Positions 53,121 to 61,461 are shown, numbered from the stretch's first letter. The stretch: DNA of 64,000 bases from Bacillota bacterium (GCA_021841025.1 JAKBWA010000086.1:16791-80790); one strand, 5' to 3'. Notes: a model not told the origin generated them from the letters alone. Translations and numbers: made by a program.

Positions 53121-54953
53121 AAGTAAATTCAATGTATCTATTGCTCTTTGGGCGCTCTTCACCCATGACCATTCTTTTGCCACCTGAAGAGCTGCTTGTC
53201 CTTTACGGGCAACGTCTTCGGTATGACTTATTGTCCATCTCAATGTATCCACTAACATATCGATTTTGGGTTCATGGAAATACGATGGTTTATTTTCATT
53301 CATTCCTAATTCGGCCATCTGACACGACTGTCGAACACTGGGAATCTTCCAGCCAACGGTGTCATCGACAAAATCATCGGCTCCGGCTTGGTCGGTCACG
53401 ATTACCGGCACTCCACAAGCCATCGCTTCCAGCGCCGGAAGGCAAAATCCTTCTGCTCTAAAAGGTTGAACAAGAACGTTTGCACTGCGGTATAGCGCTG
53501 GCATCTGTACCTCGGCCAATTCTTCTCGAACACGCCGAATTCTCGGTGCATGCGACAACGCACTGAGGCGATCAATCTGATCACCCATATTCTGGTTCTT
53601 ATATACGCTTTGCGACCCAAAGTCACGAATGACCAGTTGTACGGGATCTGCGCGAGTAAAGGCCTTAAAATATGCTTGGATAAGGATGTCAATGCCCTTC
53701 CGGTGAATAAATCCCCCTACGAACAAAAAGGTAAAAAATTCTGAGGAGATCAGCTGACTACCCTGAGGTTGGTATAATTGGGTATCAACTCCATTAGGCA
53801 CGACATGAACGTTAGGGATCTGGTTCTCCTCATAGATTTCTTTGACGCGATTAGATGGTACCCAGACCTGCTGCGCTGCCATTAATCCTTCAACCCACTG
53901 AGTCGGTACCCCCCCATATTCCCATGGCTGAATCATGATCACACGGGAATCTGTTCCTGCCCATCTGGGCGGGTAAGAATGCCGTATAACAGCCCATGGA
54001 TTAGAATTTAATTGCATAAGGTGACTTTGCATCAAGAACCCTTGCGTATAATTCTGCGGAGGTTCTTCACGGTTGTCGAGAGGAAGCCAACTATAGTTTC
54101 GAGTCTCGTCGCATCTTGCCATCGACGGTAACAAATTGCGGTTGACCGTGGCCAAACTGTGGCTTTGCAGGGCAGCACCTTCCAAAACTACCTCCGGACG
54201 TTCGATTCTGGGAAGTACACGACGAGGAGACCCTAGAACATCAATAAACCCGTATTTAGTCCAAAATTTCTGAAATGTTAGGCTTGCCTCTTGTTGCGTT
54301 CTCAGCGACAACATGTCAGGCACCCGTTGTAAGGACTGCGAGCCATAATGAACCAATCGGAAACCTGGAAAAACCCAGTTCTGATACCCGTGAAATGCCA
54401 CTTGCACGCACCAATCATCATCCTCATGCCAATATCCTGGCGCAAAATCCGGCGAGACTCTCTCCACTGCTTCCCAACAATCACGCGTCATAAGATGTAC
54501 AAATCCCGTAATGATATCGGCACGTCGAGGAACTGCCCCCGGATAAACCGCAATTAATTTTCTTTCATCTCCCGCGTACTCGATGTCAAATCCTTGAGCC
54601 CCTACAACTCCTACATGATCGTGGCGAGACACAAACTCAATGATGGGAACATCCCAATTGAGAAATACTTCAATGTCGTTATCAACGATGGCAATATAAT
54701 CTCCTACGTCGGTACTATGATCAGATAAGAATTTTTTGCCAAAATAAGGGCCCAAGTTCCTGTCGGAACGAAAAATTTCAAATTGCTGTGGGAATTTCTC
54801 TTGAAGAGCACTCATCCACTCCCATGTGTCGTCTTGAGAACCATTGTCAAGCAAATGAAATTTTACCTGTTCATGGGTGCGGGTCATGAAAGACTCAACT
54901 GCTCGCATGGTGCTATTTAGAGAATTATAGGCGATCATAAATATGGAAATCAT
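53115..54953 (-). CDS. Two-domain glycosyltransferase (GT2 + GT4)
   Basis: 612 residues with two transferase domains. The N-terminal GT2 (about 1-220) has ISIFMIAYNSLNST, HLLDNGSQDDT, YIAIVDNDIEVF (DxD-type metal site) and YWHEDDDWCVQVAFHGY. The C-terminal GT4 (about 310-600) has ALVVPNGVD-like VHVVPNGVDTQLY, FLFVGGFIHRKGIDIL and FRAEGFCLPALEAMACGVPVIVTD (E-x7-E). It can therefore add two sugars in sequence. The ATG at 54953 lies 12 bases after the neighbouring GT gene. Position next to fliS, fliD and flagellin suggests filament glycosylation, which is inference. Confidence 0.85.
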   Translation of the reverse strand: MISIFMIAYNSLNSTMRAVESFMTRTHEQVKFHLLDNGSQDDTWEWMSALQEKFPQQFEIFRSDRNLGPYFGKKFLSDHSTDVGDYIAIVDNDIEVFLNWDVPIIEFVSRHDHVGVVGAQGFDIEYAGDERKLIAVYPGAVPRRADIITGFVHLMTRDCWEAVERVSPDFAPGYWHEDDDWCVQVAFHGYQNWVFPGFRLVHYGSQSLQRVPDMLSLRTQQEASLTFQKFWTKYGFIDVLGSPRRVLPRIERPEVVLEGAALQSHSLATVNRNLLPSMARCDETRNYSWLPLDNREEPPQNYTQGFLMQSHLMQLNSNPWAVIRHSYPPRWAGTDSRVIMIQPWEYGGVPTQWVEGLMAAQQVWVPSNRVKEIYEENQIPNVHVVPNGVDTQLYQPQGSQLISSEFFTFLFVGGFIHRKGIDILIQAYFKAFTRADPVQLVIRDFGSQSVYKNQNMGDQIDRLSALSHAPRIRRVREELAEVQMPALYRSANVLVQPFRAEGFCLPALEAMACGVPVIVTDQAGADDFVDDTVGWKIPSVRQSCQMAELGMNENKPSYFHEPKIDMLVDTLRWTISHTEDVARKGQAALQVAKEWSWVKSAQRAIDTLNLLL

Positions 54954-54965
54954 AACGTTAACTCC

Positions 54966-56216
54966 TTAAGCAAGAGGATACAATGATTTGTTGAGCGCTT
55001 CTTGACACAAACTGCGAACTTTTTCCTCTAAGGAAGTCGTATTAGGAAGCGTCGACAGAGTCTCAAAAATCTTCTGAGGCGTGAGAACCATAGTCAGTCG
55101 TTGATATATAACGAAGGGTTCAGTATTGGATACAAAGTCAAAATATTCCTGCCATGCGGGGAAAAAGGCGGGCTTTAATTGAATGGCTTTCAGGTAGTAG
55201 GCTTCGGATAAAGTCATTTTTCCTTGTAATCGGCTGACACGTGCTAGTTGCCACAGAGCCTTGAACGTCCCTACGCCCAACTCCGATTGTAAATAGTTTT
55301 TGGGGGTCCCTAACGCTATCGATTTCTTAAAGCACTCTTCGGCCTTCTCCGGCAACCCTTCGTCGACAAACACCAGTCCTTCCCAATAAACTAGGTCTGT
55401 GTAGTCCGGGAAAAGGATCAAGGCCGCCCTCACAGTTTGATGGACTTTTCGAAAATCTCTAACACCTATGTAGATCTTCGCCAATGTCATCCAAAATAAC
55501 GGCTGAAGAGGTGCCATAGGGTGAATCAAATCCATGGCTCTTTGTATATTCTTAATGGCTTCATCGTGCCGTTCTAAAGGAATCAGAGTTTGCGCTCGCT
55601 GCCAATACAAATAAGCTTTCCATTCCGCTTGGGCAGCTTCAGTCAAGCTTTGATCCAAAAGATCCAAGTTCCTCTCAAGTTTCTTTCTGTCAACCATGAC
55701 TGCATTGAGATATCCATAGTGCATCAATCGCACGTCTAGCGGCTCCAAAATCATACCTGCACGGCTTATCGAAGGAACGATCTGCTCATGAACCCTTCCT
55801 TCCCAGCGCACACGGGGGCTATTGCGAAATAGTCGCGTCACTCGGGCTTCCGCCAGGTCTTCAGCGCGATCGGTAAGAGATATAATCCGTAAATTATAGG
55901 CATCGGCAGTGGGTTCAGTCACCGCCTTCATCAGCTTGTCCTTGTCGTCAGCCAACAGCACTTCGTCAGCATCGATCATAAGAATCCAAGGACTTTTAGC
56001 TTCTTCTAGAGCCCAGTTTCGAGCCCGAGCAAAGTCCCGGGGCCACGGCCGAGAGATAACCCGTGCGCCCTCACTTTGAGCTAGTTTAATCGTTGCATCC
56101 TCACTGCCCGTGTCAACTACGACAATATCATTAGTGATGTCACGGACCGATTGCAGGCATTGGCTGATAAACCGTTCTTCATTGCGGACGATAAGAGCGA
56201 CGGAAATTTCGTTCAT
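54966..56216 (-). CDS. GT2 glycosyltransferase with TPR repeats
   Basis: 416 residues. The N-terminal GT2 domain (about 1-200) has ISVALIVRNEERFISQCLQSV, VVVDTGSEDATI, ILMIDADEVL (DxD) and WEGRVHEQI. The C-terminal part (about 200-400) is a run of tetratricopeptide-like helices (HDEAIKNIQRAMDLI, LPEKAEECFKKSIALG, LSEAYYLKAIQLKPAF). The ATG at 56216 overlaps the fliS stop (ATGA), so it is translationally coupled to the flagellin chaperone gene. The TPR part may hold the acceptor protein, plausibly flagellin. Confidence 0.83.
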   Translation of the reverse strand: MNEISVALIVRNEERFISQCLQSVRDITNDIVVVDTGSEDATIKLAQSEGARVISRPWPRDFARARNWALEEAKSPWILMIDADEVLLADDKDKLMKAVTEPTADAYNLRIISLTDRAEDLAEARVTRLFRNSPRVRWEGRVHEQIVPSISRAGMILEPLDVRLMHYGYLNAVMVDRKKLERNLDLLDQSLTEAAQAEWKAYLYWQRAQTLIPLERHDEAIKNIQRAMDLIHPMAPLQPLFWMTLAKIYIGVRDFRKVHQTVRAALILFPDYTDLVYWEGLVFVDEGLPEKAEECFKKSIALGTPKNYLQSELGVGTFKALWQLARVSRLQGKMTLSEAYYLKAIQLKPAFFPAWQEYFDFVSNTEPFVIYQRLTMVLTPQKIFETLSTLPNTTSLEEKVRSLCQEALNKSLYPLA

Positions 56217-56617
56217 CCCGACCACCCTAATGCAGCGGCTTGACGGTTATCAGGCATTTTAAGGCGCTGATCCAATTGTCGAATGAGATCTGTCACGATG
56301 TGAATGACCTCGTCCAACCTCTTAGCATCGTGACGGCTCATAACTTCGTTAAGATATTCCCACATTCCCCGGTGCAACGTTTTGAAATGTTGTCCTGCCT
56401 CAGTACTGGTATCCACCACATCATGCAAAGCCGTAATGATCCACTGTGCGTGAGTTCCTTGATTGACCAATTGATCCCACTTCTGTTGCTCCAGCGCACG
56501 CTTCATCACTAACAGGTCTCGGTACACGGCGCGGTAAAGCTCTCTTCCCAGATAGTCAGGATTGTCTGAAAGTACCTGGCTTTGTTGATAGGCACTCAAA
56601 GAAGCATTCATGTCCAT
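56213..56617 (-). CDS. fliS: Flagellin export chaperone FliS-like
   Basis: 134 residues, all-helical, beginning MDMNASLSAYQQSQVLSDNP and running through LGRELYRAVYRDLLVMKRALEQ to LNEVMSRHDAKRLDEVIHIVTDLIRQL. This is the FliS pattern of a flexible N-terminus followed by a four-helix bundle. FliS keeps flagellin unfolded before export. The sequence is divergent, and the identification rests partly on its place directly after fliD. The ATG has GGGTGGGGA upstream; the gene overlaps the TPR-glycosyltransferase. Confidence 0.72.
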   Translation of the reverse strand: MDMNASLSAYQQSQVLSDNPDYLGRELYRAVYRDLLVMKRALEQQKWDQLVNQGTHAQWIITALHDVVDTSTEAGQHFKTLHRGMWEYLNEVMSRHDAKRLDEVIHIVTDLIRQLDQRLKMPDNRQAAALGWSG

Positions 56618-56633
56618 AGCTCAGTCCCCACCC

Positions 56634-58064
56634 TTATCCGCCTTGTTGATTGTTACTTTGCTGTGTAAAAGACTTGAACGCATTTTCTGATTGCGCCAGT
56701 GATGTCATTGTCTTAACAAACGCACTATATTGAGCCTTAGCATTAGCAATAGCTTGAGTGATCTCTTGCTTCACATTCGAAATTTGTTGATTAATTTGAT
56801 GTTCCTGGTTCGAATCACTGGTAATGGCATCAGCAGTCACTCCCGGTGTGCTGGTTTGGCTAAAATTCTGAATCATGGGGGATATTTGGTTTGACAATTG
56901 GTGAAAAAATTGTTGTACACCGGACAAATTTGACTGTAATGCCGACGTCAGGGTGCTGGAATTCACGGTAAAGGTTGATGTCTTAAAGTTGTAGCTAATA
57001 CCTAGACTCCCTAAGGACATCCCTTGGGAATTTCGGTAATCTACCAATTGCGAGGCCACCTGATTTAAATCCATCATAGGAACGGGTGAGTTAATCACTT
57101 GATTGTTATTGAATTGATAGGATCCGGAACTGTTGGAGGTAGAAGTAGACCCCAGATTCACGGCATACGCCAAATTTTGCGTATCCTTCACCCATTGATT
57201 AAAGTCCCGAAACACCGACGAGATGCTTTGGGTATCCTGCGAATAGTTGGGGGAAATAATTACATCCGTACTCCCTGTCGACGCCAACGACAACGTTACG
57301 TTGGGTATGAGGTTAGAATACAAGTTCGTAGAATTAGACACCGTCGCTCCTTGGTAAGACACTAGCGCCACCGTTGCCTGCTGTACTTGATTCAATTTAT
57401 ATCCGGAAGACGTGCTCGAAAAGATGCCTACATCGGACAAGGCCACTGTTCCGCTCGTATAATTAATGGCCTGGTCGGTTTGAGTGCCATAAAGTTTCAA
57501 GTAGTAGTTGCTCCCCGATTGTGCTGCTTGAGCATCGACCGGTGCACCACTTCGGTTAATATCGCTGACCAATTGATTAAGAGTGGTCGTAGAATTGACG
57601 GCGATGGAAACCGTACTTCCCCCCACGACAAAGGCTACTGTCGCCGTGGACAAGTTCAACGCCGCATTGGGATTTGTAATAGCAATTGCTGTCGATGCCG
57701 TCCCATCTATCTCTGTTTGGGCCAATTGATCCACTTTCACCGAATACGTTCCGGCGGGCGCCTGCCCGTCCGCAGCGGCCGTAGCCACATTCGGATCCGA
57801 TGTACTGGCTTGCATGGTTTGCAATCCCGTCGAGGCGAGATTATTGAAACCACTTAAAACGGAACCGGCATCCCCCTGCAGGGTGGTCCAAGCTGAGCTA
57901 TCATTCTGTAGTGTTGAGAGTTGTTGCTGAAGTGTGTTAAGTTGCTGGGTTAAAGGTTCAATCGCCAAACTTTCCATATTGGTTAGTGAAAGGTCTGACA
58001 ACATCTGCGCAGCAACATTGTTACTACCGTATACTCCTGCCCAATTCACAGCTACGCCAGACAT
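56634..58064 (-). CDS. fliD: Flagellar filament cap protein FliD
   Basis: 476-residue hook-associated protein 2. The N-terminus (LTNMESLAIEPLTQQLNTLQQQLSTLQNDSSAW) forms the coiled coil D0 region. The middle has the D2-D3 beta domains with Ser/Thr/Asn-rich sequence and SVKVDQLAQTE. The C-terminal coiled coil (NQEHQINQQISNVKQEITQAIANAKAQYSAFVKTMTSLAQSENAF) is typical. FliD caps the growing filament and folds flagellin. I start at the ATG at 58064 behind GGAGGG; a 21-codon leader frame ends 13 bases inside the gene. It is divergent from the flagellin gene. Confidence 0.88.
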   Translation of the reverse strand: MSGVAVNWAGVYGSNNVAAQMLSDLSLTNMESLAIEPLTQQLNTLQQQLSTLQNDSSAWTTLQGDAGSVLSGFNNLASTGLQTMQASTSDPNVATAAADGQAPAGTYSVKVDQLAQTEIDGTASTAIAITNPNAALNLSTATVAFVVGGSTVSIAVNSTTTLNQLVSDINRSGAPVDAQAAQSGSNYYLKLYGTQTDQAINYTSGTVALSDVGIFSSTSSGYKLNQVQQATVALVSYQGATVSNSTNLYSNLIPNVTLSLASTGSTDVIISPNYSQDTQSISSVFRDFNQWVKDTQNLAYAVNLGSTSTSNSSGSYQFNNNQVINSPVPMMDLNQVASQLVDYRNSQGMSLGSLGISYNFKTSTFTVNSSTLTSALQSNLSGVQQFFHQLSNQISPMIQNFSQTSTPGVTADAITSDSNQEHQINQQISNVKQEITQAIANAKAQYSAFVKTMTSLAQSENAFKSFTQQSNNQQGG

Positions 58065-58117
58065 GGAGTATCCCTCCATTGTCCGGAAAGTCGCAATAAT
58101 TGACCCCTCATCATCAT
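58052..58117 (-). CDS. 21-residue leader peptide overlapping fliD
   Basis: A perfect ribosome binding site (AAGGAGG, 8-base spacer) precedes three consecutive ATG codons (58117, 58114, 58111). The frame encodes MMMRGQLLRLSGQWRDTPCLA and stops with TAG 13 bases inside fliD, so ribosomes leaving it could re-initiate at the fliD ATG. The fliD site GGAGGG is inside this frame. It may serve translational coupling rather than encode a functional peptide. Confidence 0.5.
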   Translation of the reverse strand: MMMRGQLLRLSGQWRDTPCLA

Positions 58118-58125
58118 GATGTATT

Positions 58126-58162
58126 CCTCCTTGAATGACGATCTCCCGATCCTTCAGGAGAT
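58126..58162 (-). promoter_or_regulatory. CsrA-like hairpin and Shine-Dalgarno in the fliD leader
   Basis: On the minus strand GATATCTCC-TGAAGGATCG-GGAGATC forms a hairpin (58162-58141) with AAGGAT in the loop, the arrangement CsrA prefers. Eight bases further lies the Shine-Dalgarno AAGGAGG (58132-58126), a possible second CsrA site. Binding to both would block translation of the leader frame. Confidence 0.45.
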
Positions 58163-58242
58163 ATCAAAGTTTTTGCTAATGTCATTTTAACTACGTCCCA
58201 ACAGGTCCGCAAAATTTTAAGTAATTAATTGGGAATAAAAAT

Positions 58243-58271
58243 TTGCTCTGGATAACAATGCCCCGTACACT
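58243..58271 (+). promoter_or_regulatory. Possible flagellin promoter
   Basis: TTGCTC (58243-58248) and TACACT (58266-58271) are 17 bases apart, about 90 bases before the flagellin ATG. The match to sigma-A is moderate and I see no convincing sigma-D (TAAA..GCCGATAA) boxes. The predicted start falls at the foot of the hairpin at 58275-58298. Confidence 0.3.
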
Positions 58272-58274
58272 AGA

Positions 58275-58298
58275 GAATGAAATCGCAGGATTTCATTT
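58275..58298 (+). promoter_or_regulatory. 5' hairpin in the flagellin leader
   Basis: AATGAAATC (58276-58284) and GATTTCATT (58289-58297) are perfect inverted repeats around GCAG. The loop edge reads GCAGGAT, so a GGA is partly exposed, as in CsrA sites. The flagellin Shine-Dalgarno TCAAGGAGGA at about 58341-58350 holds further GGA triplets. Confidence 0.45.
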
Positions 58299-58357
58299 TC
58301 GCAGAATTACTGGGTTTCGATGGAGCGAAACTTAATCAACTCAAGGAGGAAATCTCG

Positions 58358-59524
58358 ATGATTATCAATACCAACGTCTCGGCCTTATTTGCCGAAAACG
58401 CCCTTAATAACACGACAAATTCTTTAACCAATCTTGAACAGCAAATGTCTACCGGCTATCAAATTAATTCACCGGGAAACAACCCGGCGGGTCTCGCTAT
58501 TTCCACGCTGATGAGCGGGGAATTAGGCGGAATCAATGCGGCAGTTAGTAATGCTCACCAGGCTTTAAACCTGTTGGACACGGCCAATGGCGGTATCCAA
58601 AACGACGTACAAATTGTTACCCAAATCCAGCAGCTTGCTACGCAGGCTTCCAATAGCACAGAGACAACCCAGGACCAAAAAGATTTGCAATCACAAATCA
58701 ATAGCTTATTATCCCAATTGGATAGCAATGCCCAATCCGTAAACTACAACAACAAAGTTCTTCTGCAGGGCAATTATGGAGCCAATATTACATCATTTAC
58801 CAGCAACGCTCCCGGAGCAACGGTCGCGCTTGGAGCAGACAGCGGCAACGCGGCTAGTGCGCAATATAGCGTTTCCATTCAGTATAATTCCACCACAGAT
58901 TTAGCAACCGTCACTTTAAATAATGGCACCCAAACTCTTGGCACCATTTCTTTAAATCACATCGCTTCAACAGCGACAACAGCTACCGCGCAATTTGTGG
59001 CTGGAACGAAAAACGACTCAGGCGCAGCATCGTTTGTAGTCAATTTCAATCCCAGTAGCGTAACCGCAAACCTCAGCTCCACAGTTACCAGCATCGCCTT
59101 AACATTTTCCGTGGCAGCCGCCACTAATGCCTTAACGTTCCAAGTGGGTCCGAAAAACAATGCGGCTAACCAGGTCCAAACTCAATTAGGCAGTTTCACC
59201 AGTTTAAGCCTCGGATTATCCAACATGAACGTTGTTGGTGCAACCAATGCGCAAAATGCCATTACACAAGCCAACAACGCCTTGTCTATGTTAACAAATG
59301 CCCAAGGCCAAATCGGTGCACAACAAGACCAACTAAATTACACGATTCAAAATCTCAACACGGAAAATACCAACCTGCAAGCAGCTAAAGCCACGATTAT
59401 GGACGCAAACATGTCACAGGTCATGAGTAACTTTTCCCGGGAACAGATCCTCCAACAAACAGGATTGCAGGCCCTGTCGTCGGCAAATTCACTTCCCGGT
59501 TTAGTCTTGAAGTTGCTCGGTTAA
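58358..59524 (+). CDS. Flagellin
   Basis: 388-residue filament subunit. The conserved N-terminal D0/D1 part is MIINTNVSALFAENALNNTT, followed by LEQQMSTGYQINSPGNNPAGLAIS. The C-terminal part (TQANNALSMLTNAQGQIGAQQDQLNYTIQNL, then MDANMSQVMSNFSREQILQQTGLQALSSANSL) packs against it. The middle (about 160-300) is a variable Thr/Ser/Ala-rich domain, the usual surface target for glycosylation. I start at the ATG at 58358, which has AAGGAGG 8 bases upstream; the longer frame adds 27 residues without a site. It is divergent from fliD and ends at a hairpin. Confidence 0.95.
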   Translation: MIINTNVSALFAENALNNTTNSLTNLEQQMSTGYQINSPGNNPAGLAISTLMSGELGGINAAVSNAHQALNLLDTANGGIQNDVQIVTQIQQLATQASNSTETTQDQKDLQSQINSLLSQLDSNAQSVNYNNKVLLQGNYGANITSFTSNAPGATVALGADSGNAASAQYSVSIQYNSTTDLATVTLNNGTQTLGTISLNHIASTATTATAQFVAGTKNDSGAASFVVNFNPSSVTANLSSTVTSIALTFSVAAATNALTFQVGPKNNAANQVQTQLGSFTSLSLGLSNMNVVGATNAQNAITQANNALSMLTNAQGQIGAQQDQLNYTIQNLNTENTNLQAAKATIMDANMSQVMSNFSREQILQQTGLQALSSANSLPGLVLKLLG

Positions 59525-59537
59525 ATGATTGAAAAAC

Positions 59538-59567
59538 TGCCCGCCGAGGTCTTGACCTGGGCGGGCA
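59538..59567 (+). terminator. Terminator-like hairpin after flagellin
   Basis: TGCCCGCC pairs with GGCGGGCA, with an inner AGGT/ACCT extension, 14 bases after the flagellin stop. It lacks a long T-run afterwards, so it may also act as an mRNA 3' stabiliser. Confidence 0.5.
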
Positions 59568-59576
59568 TCTCATGTC

Positions 59577-59655
59577 GAAGTGAAATCCGGTCTCCCTTCC
59601 ATTCGATGTGGCGCATATTGCCTCATCAATCCCCATTCAAAGGCCATGGAAATCT
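59577..59655 (-). pseudogene. Degenerate copy of the rmlD 3' end
   Basis: Reading the minus strand gives WGLMRQYAPHRMEGRPDFT, which lines up with GGLVTQYAPYRMEKGRDFT at the end of the intact RmlD gene (60231-61073). The DNA of the two segments is clearly related over about 75 bases. Only the last ~25 codons are left, with no start. Confidence 0.6.
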
Positions 59656-59981
59656 CAGATATGATGAGCCGGAGCCGTAACATCCATGACACCAGAAAAT
59701 TCCCCGTTCCTGACTTAACTCCCTTGCCGGCATTAGAAATACTTGCTGTGACAACAGATTGTCCGCATTGGTCTCTTGCGAATCAGTTTATGAAGGGAAA
59801 AATCCGTTAACTCCGCACATCCGATCCTCGAGAAGGGAAACGTCTGAAGATAAGGTTTAGCTTCATCCACCTTCGTCAGGTTAAGACCGTTCGCGACAAG
59901 CAGCCTATTATAGGCTCGATCATAGAACAGAACACCTCTTCGTAAGACAAAGATACCCCGGCAAAAATTAATCCGATCTAT

Positions 59982-60230
59982 TTATTCCCTAATTATTGAA
60001 TAATGATTCATCATCATTTCAATCATTTTTTGATGAATCCTCGAAGCTAACGCATAAGCCATTGCGGAATCAAATAAAGTAGCAGAGCCGAAATCAAACA
60101 CCGCTACAATTTCAGTCTTAGTTTCGTCGAGCAAAATGTTCTTTGCACCAAAATCTCCGTGGGCCAAATCCATCGGCGCTGTTAAGCCCTCGGATAAACT
60201 GCCCCACAGAACTAACAGGCCACAAAGTTC
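59982..60230 (-). pseudogene. C-terminal fragment of an APH-family phosphotransferase
   Basis: The frame directly following the RmlD stop reads LAHGDFGAKNILLDETKTEI, then VAVFDFGSATLFDSAMAYALA. This holds the Brenner HGDxxxxN motif and the DFG-like metal site of aminoglycoside/choline phosphotransferases. The N-terminal ATP-binding half is missing, and the only ATG (60173) has a poor site. It is in the same frame as rmlD, separated only by its TAA. A truncated gene is most likely; a short functional protein is unlikely. Confidence 0.55.
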
Positions 60231-61073
60231 TTAAAATAACGGGGTGAAATCCCGTCCCTTTTCCATGCGGTATGGCGCATATTGTGTAACCAATCCCCCG
60301 TTCAAAGGACGTGGGGCCGGCAAATGAAAAGATTCTGTAGTCACGGGCTCTATCAAATTCACATCATAGCCAAACGCACGCGCAATACGGCGGGTTAATT
60401 CATAACGTGTCAAGCGCTCTGGCCCTGCAATATGCAAAATTCCTTCGAATCCATCTTGCACAGCCTGCCATGCCATTTTCACCAAGCCTTCCCCGGGAGT
60501 CGGGGTATTCCATTGGTCGGTCACAGCCTTTATGGGATTCTTCTTCTTCAACTGTTCCACCACGCGGTAGACAAAGTTCCGGGGATTCTCATCCTGACTG
60601 TAAATCCAAGCCGGACGAATAATCAGGGCATGAGAAATCTCTGTAAGCAGGTATTGCTCGATTTCCCCTTTATGTTGTCCATAGACCTGAATGGGATGGA
60701 CAGGGGCCTTCTCGTTATAGGGCCCGTTCTCCCCATCAAAGACATAGTCGGTTGAAAAAAAGACGACCCGTGCTCCTCGTTTTGCTGCGGACAGCGCCAC
60801 ATGCCTTGGGGCCTCAACATTGTGAAGATAACTCCCTTCCGGCTCCCTTTGACACTGGTCGACATTCGCCATAGCTGCCGGGATCCACACAACATGAACT
60901 TTTAACGCATCAAAGAAGTCGTGAACATCTTGACGCCTGGTGATATCCAGCTTAATCAAAGAGGGTTCGGGATGCTGATAATAGGTTCCTGTCACGTCTT
61001 CTCCCAGACGAGTCAATGTCCTGTGCAAATGGCCTCCCACCTGGCCAGAAGCCCCGATTATGACATGTTGCAT
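60231..61073 (-). CDS. rmlD: dTDP-4-dehydrorhamnose reductase-like protein
   Basis: 280-residue extended short-chain dehydrogenase. The NAD(P)-binding GASGQVGGHL is at the N-terminus, FFSTDYVFDGENGPYNEKAP holds the catalytic region, and the YGQHKGEIEQ segment provides the Tyr-x3-Lys. ALIIRPAWIY and LHIAGPERLTRYEL are RmlD-type. It makes dTDP-L-rhamnose or a similar deoxysugar in RmlD systems; rmlA-C are not in the window. I start at the ATG at 61073 (AAAAGGGG 10 bases upstream). The longest frame would add about 130 residues, mostly antisense-like readings of the NifX-like gene, and is rejected. Confidence 0.82.
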   Translation of the reverse strand: MQHVIIGASGQVGGHLHRTLTRLGEDVTGTYYQHPEPSLIKLDITRRQDVHDFFDALKVHVVWIPAAMANVDQCQREPEGSYLHNVEAPRHVALSAAKRGARVVFFSTDYVFDGENGPYNEKAPVHPIQVYGQHKGEIEQYLLTEISHALIIRPAWIYSQDENPRNFVYRVVEQLKKKNPIKAVTDQWNTPTPGEGLVKMAWQAVQDGFEGILHIAGPERLTRYELTRRIARAFGYDVNLIEPVTTESFHLPAPRPLNGGLVTQYAPYRMEKGRDFTPLF

Positions 61074-61125
61074 CCTTGTCATTCCCCTTTTACGTAGTTC
61101 AATTCCGAAGGATTTAACCGTTTTG

Positions 61126-61461
61126 TTATTCCTGGGCCAGATGTTCGATGACAGCGCGGGCATTTCCACTAGCGCCGAGATGGCTTCGAAGCCGCATAGA
61201 TTCCAGCATTCTGACCATGCCCTGACCCATGTGATTACAAGCCACATCCGTGACTTGGTTGTCGAGGAGAAATTTCGCCACCCTAGCGTGATGTTGTCCT
61301 TCACCATTCTGATCGTGCAAAATGTCCCAGTGAACATCCACTTCTTCCCAACTGGTAATCCGGTTTTCATCCACCGTTGCCAAAGCAACCCGTGCGACCC
61401 TTCCCCAACGGGAGTCCACTTGTCCATTGACATCAACAGGAATACAAATAACACGTGCCAT
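61126..61461 (-). CDS. NifX/NifB-C-terminal-like protein (dinitrogenase cofactor family)
   Basis: 111 residues with the dinitrogenase Fe-Mo-cofactor-binding fold. It opens with MARVICIPVDVNGQVDSRWGRVARVALATVD and contains HHARVAKFLLDNQVTDVACNHMGQGMVRMLE. The usual GRC.. metal-contact motif is not obvious, but NHMGQGM occupies the corresponding place. Family members outside nitrogenase operons are of unknown role. The ATG has GAGGTG upstream. It lies 17 bases after the MBL-fold gene and 52 before rmlD. Confidence 0.72.
   Translation of the reverse strand: MARVICIPVDVNGQVDSRWGRVARVALATVDENRITSWEEVDVHWDILHDQNGEGQHHARVAKFLLDNQVTDVACNHMGQGMVRMLESMRLRSHLGASGNARAVIEHLAQE

Larger units (their letters stand above)
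59525..60230. other. Gap with gene debris after flagellin
   Basis: Besides the hairpin, this stretch has a degenerate copy of the rmlD 3' end (59577-59655), a phosphotransferase fragment (59982-60230) and a palindrome AGCCTATTATAGGCT (59902-59916). A 76-codon plus frame at 59580 is antisense to the rmlD relic and is not a gene. Confidence 0.5.

Noticed and set aside
58190-58357. Sigma-D (sigma-28) promoter for flagellin
   Set aside because: No TAAA-N15-GCCGATAA-like pair was found in either direction, so only a weak sigma-A-like candidate is reported.
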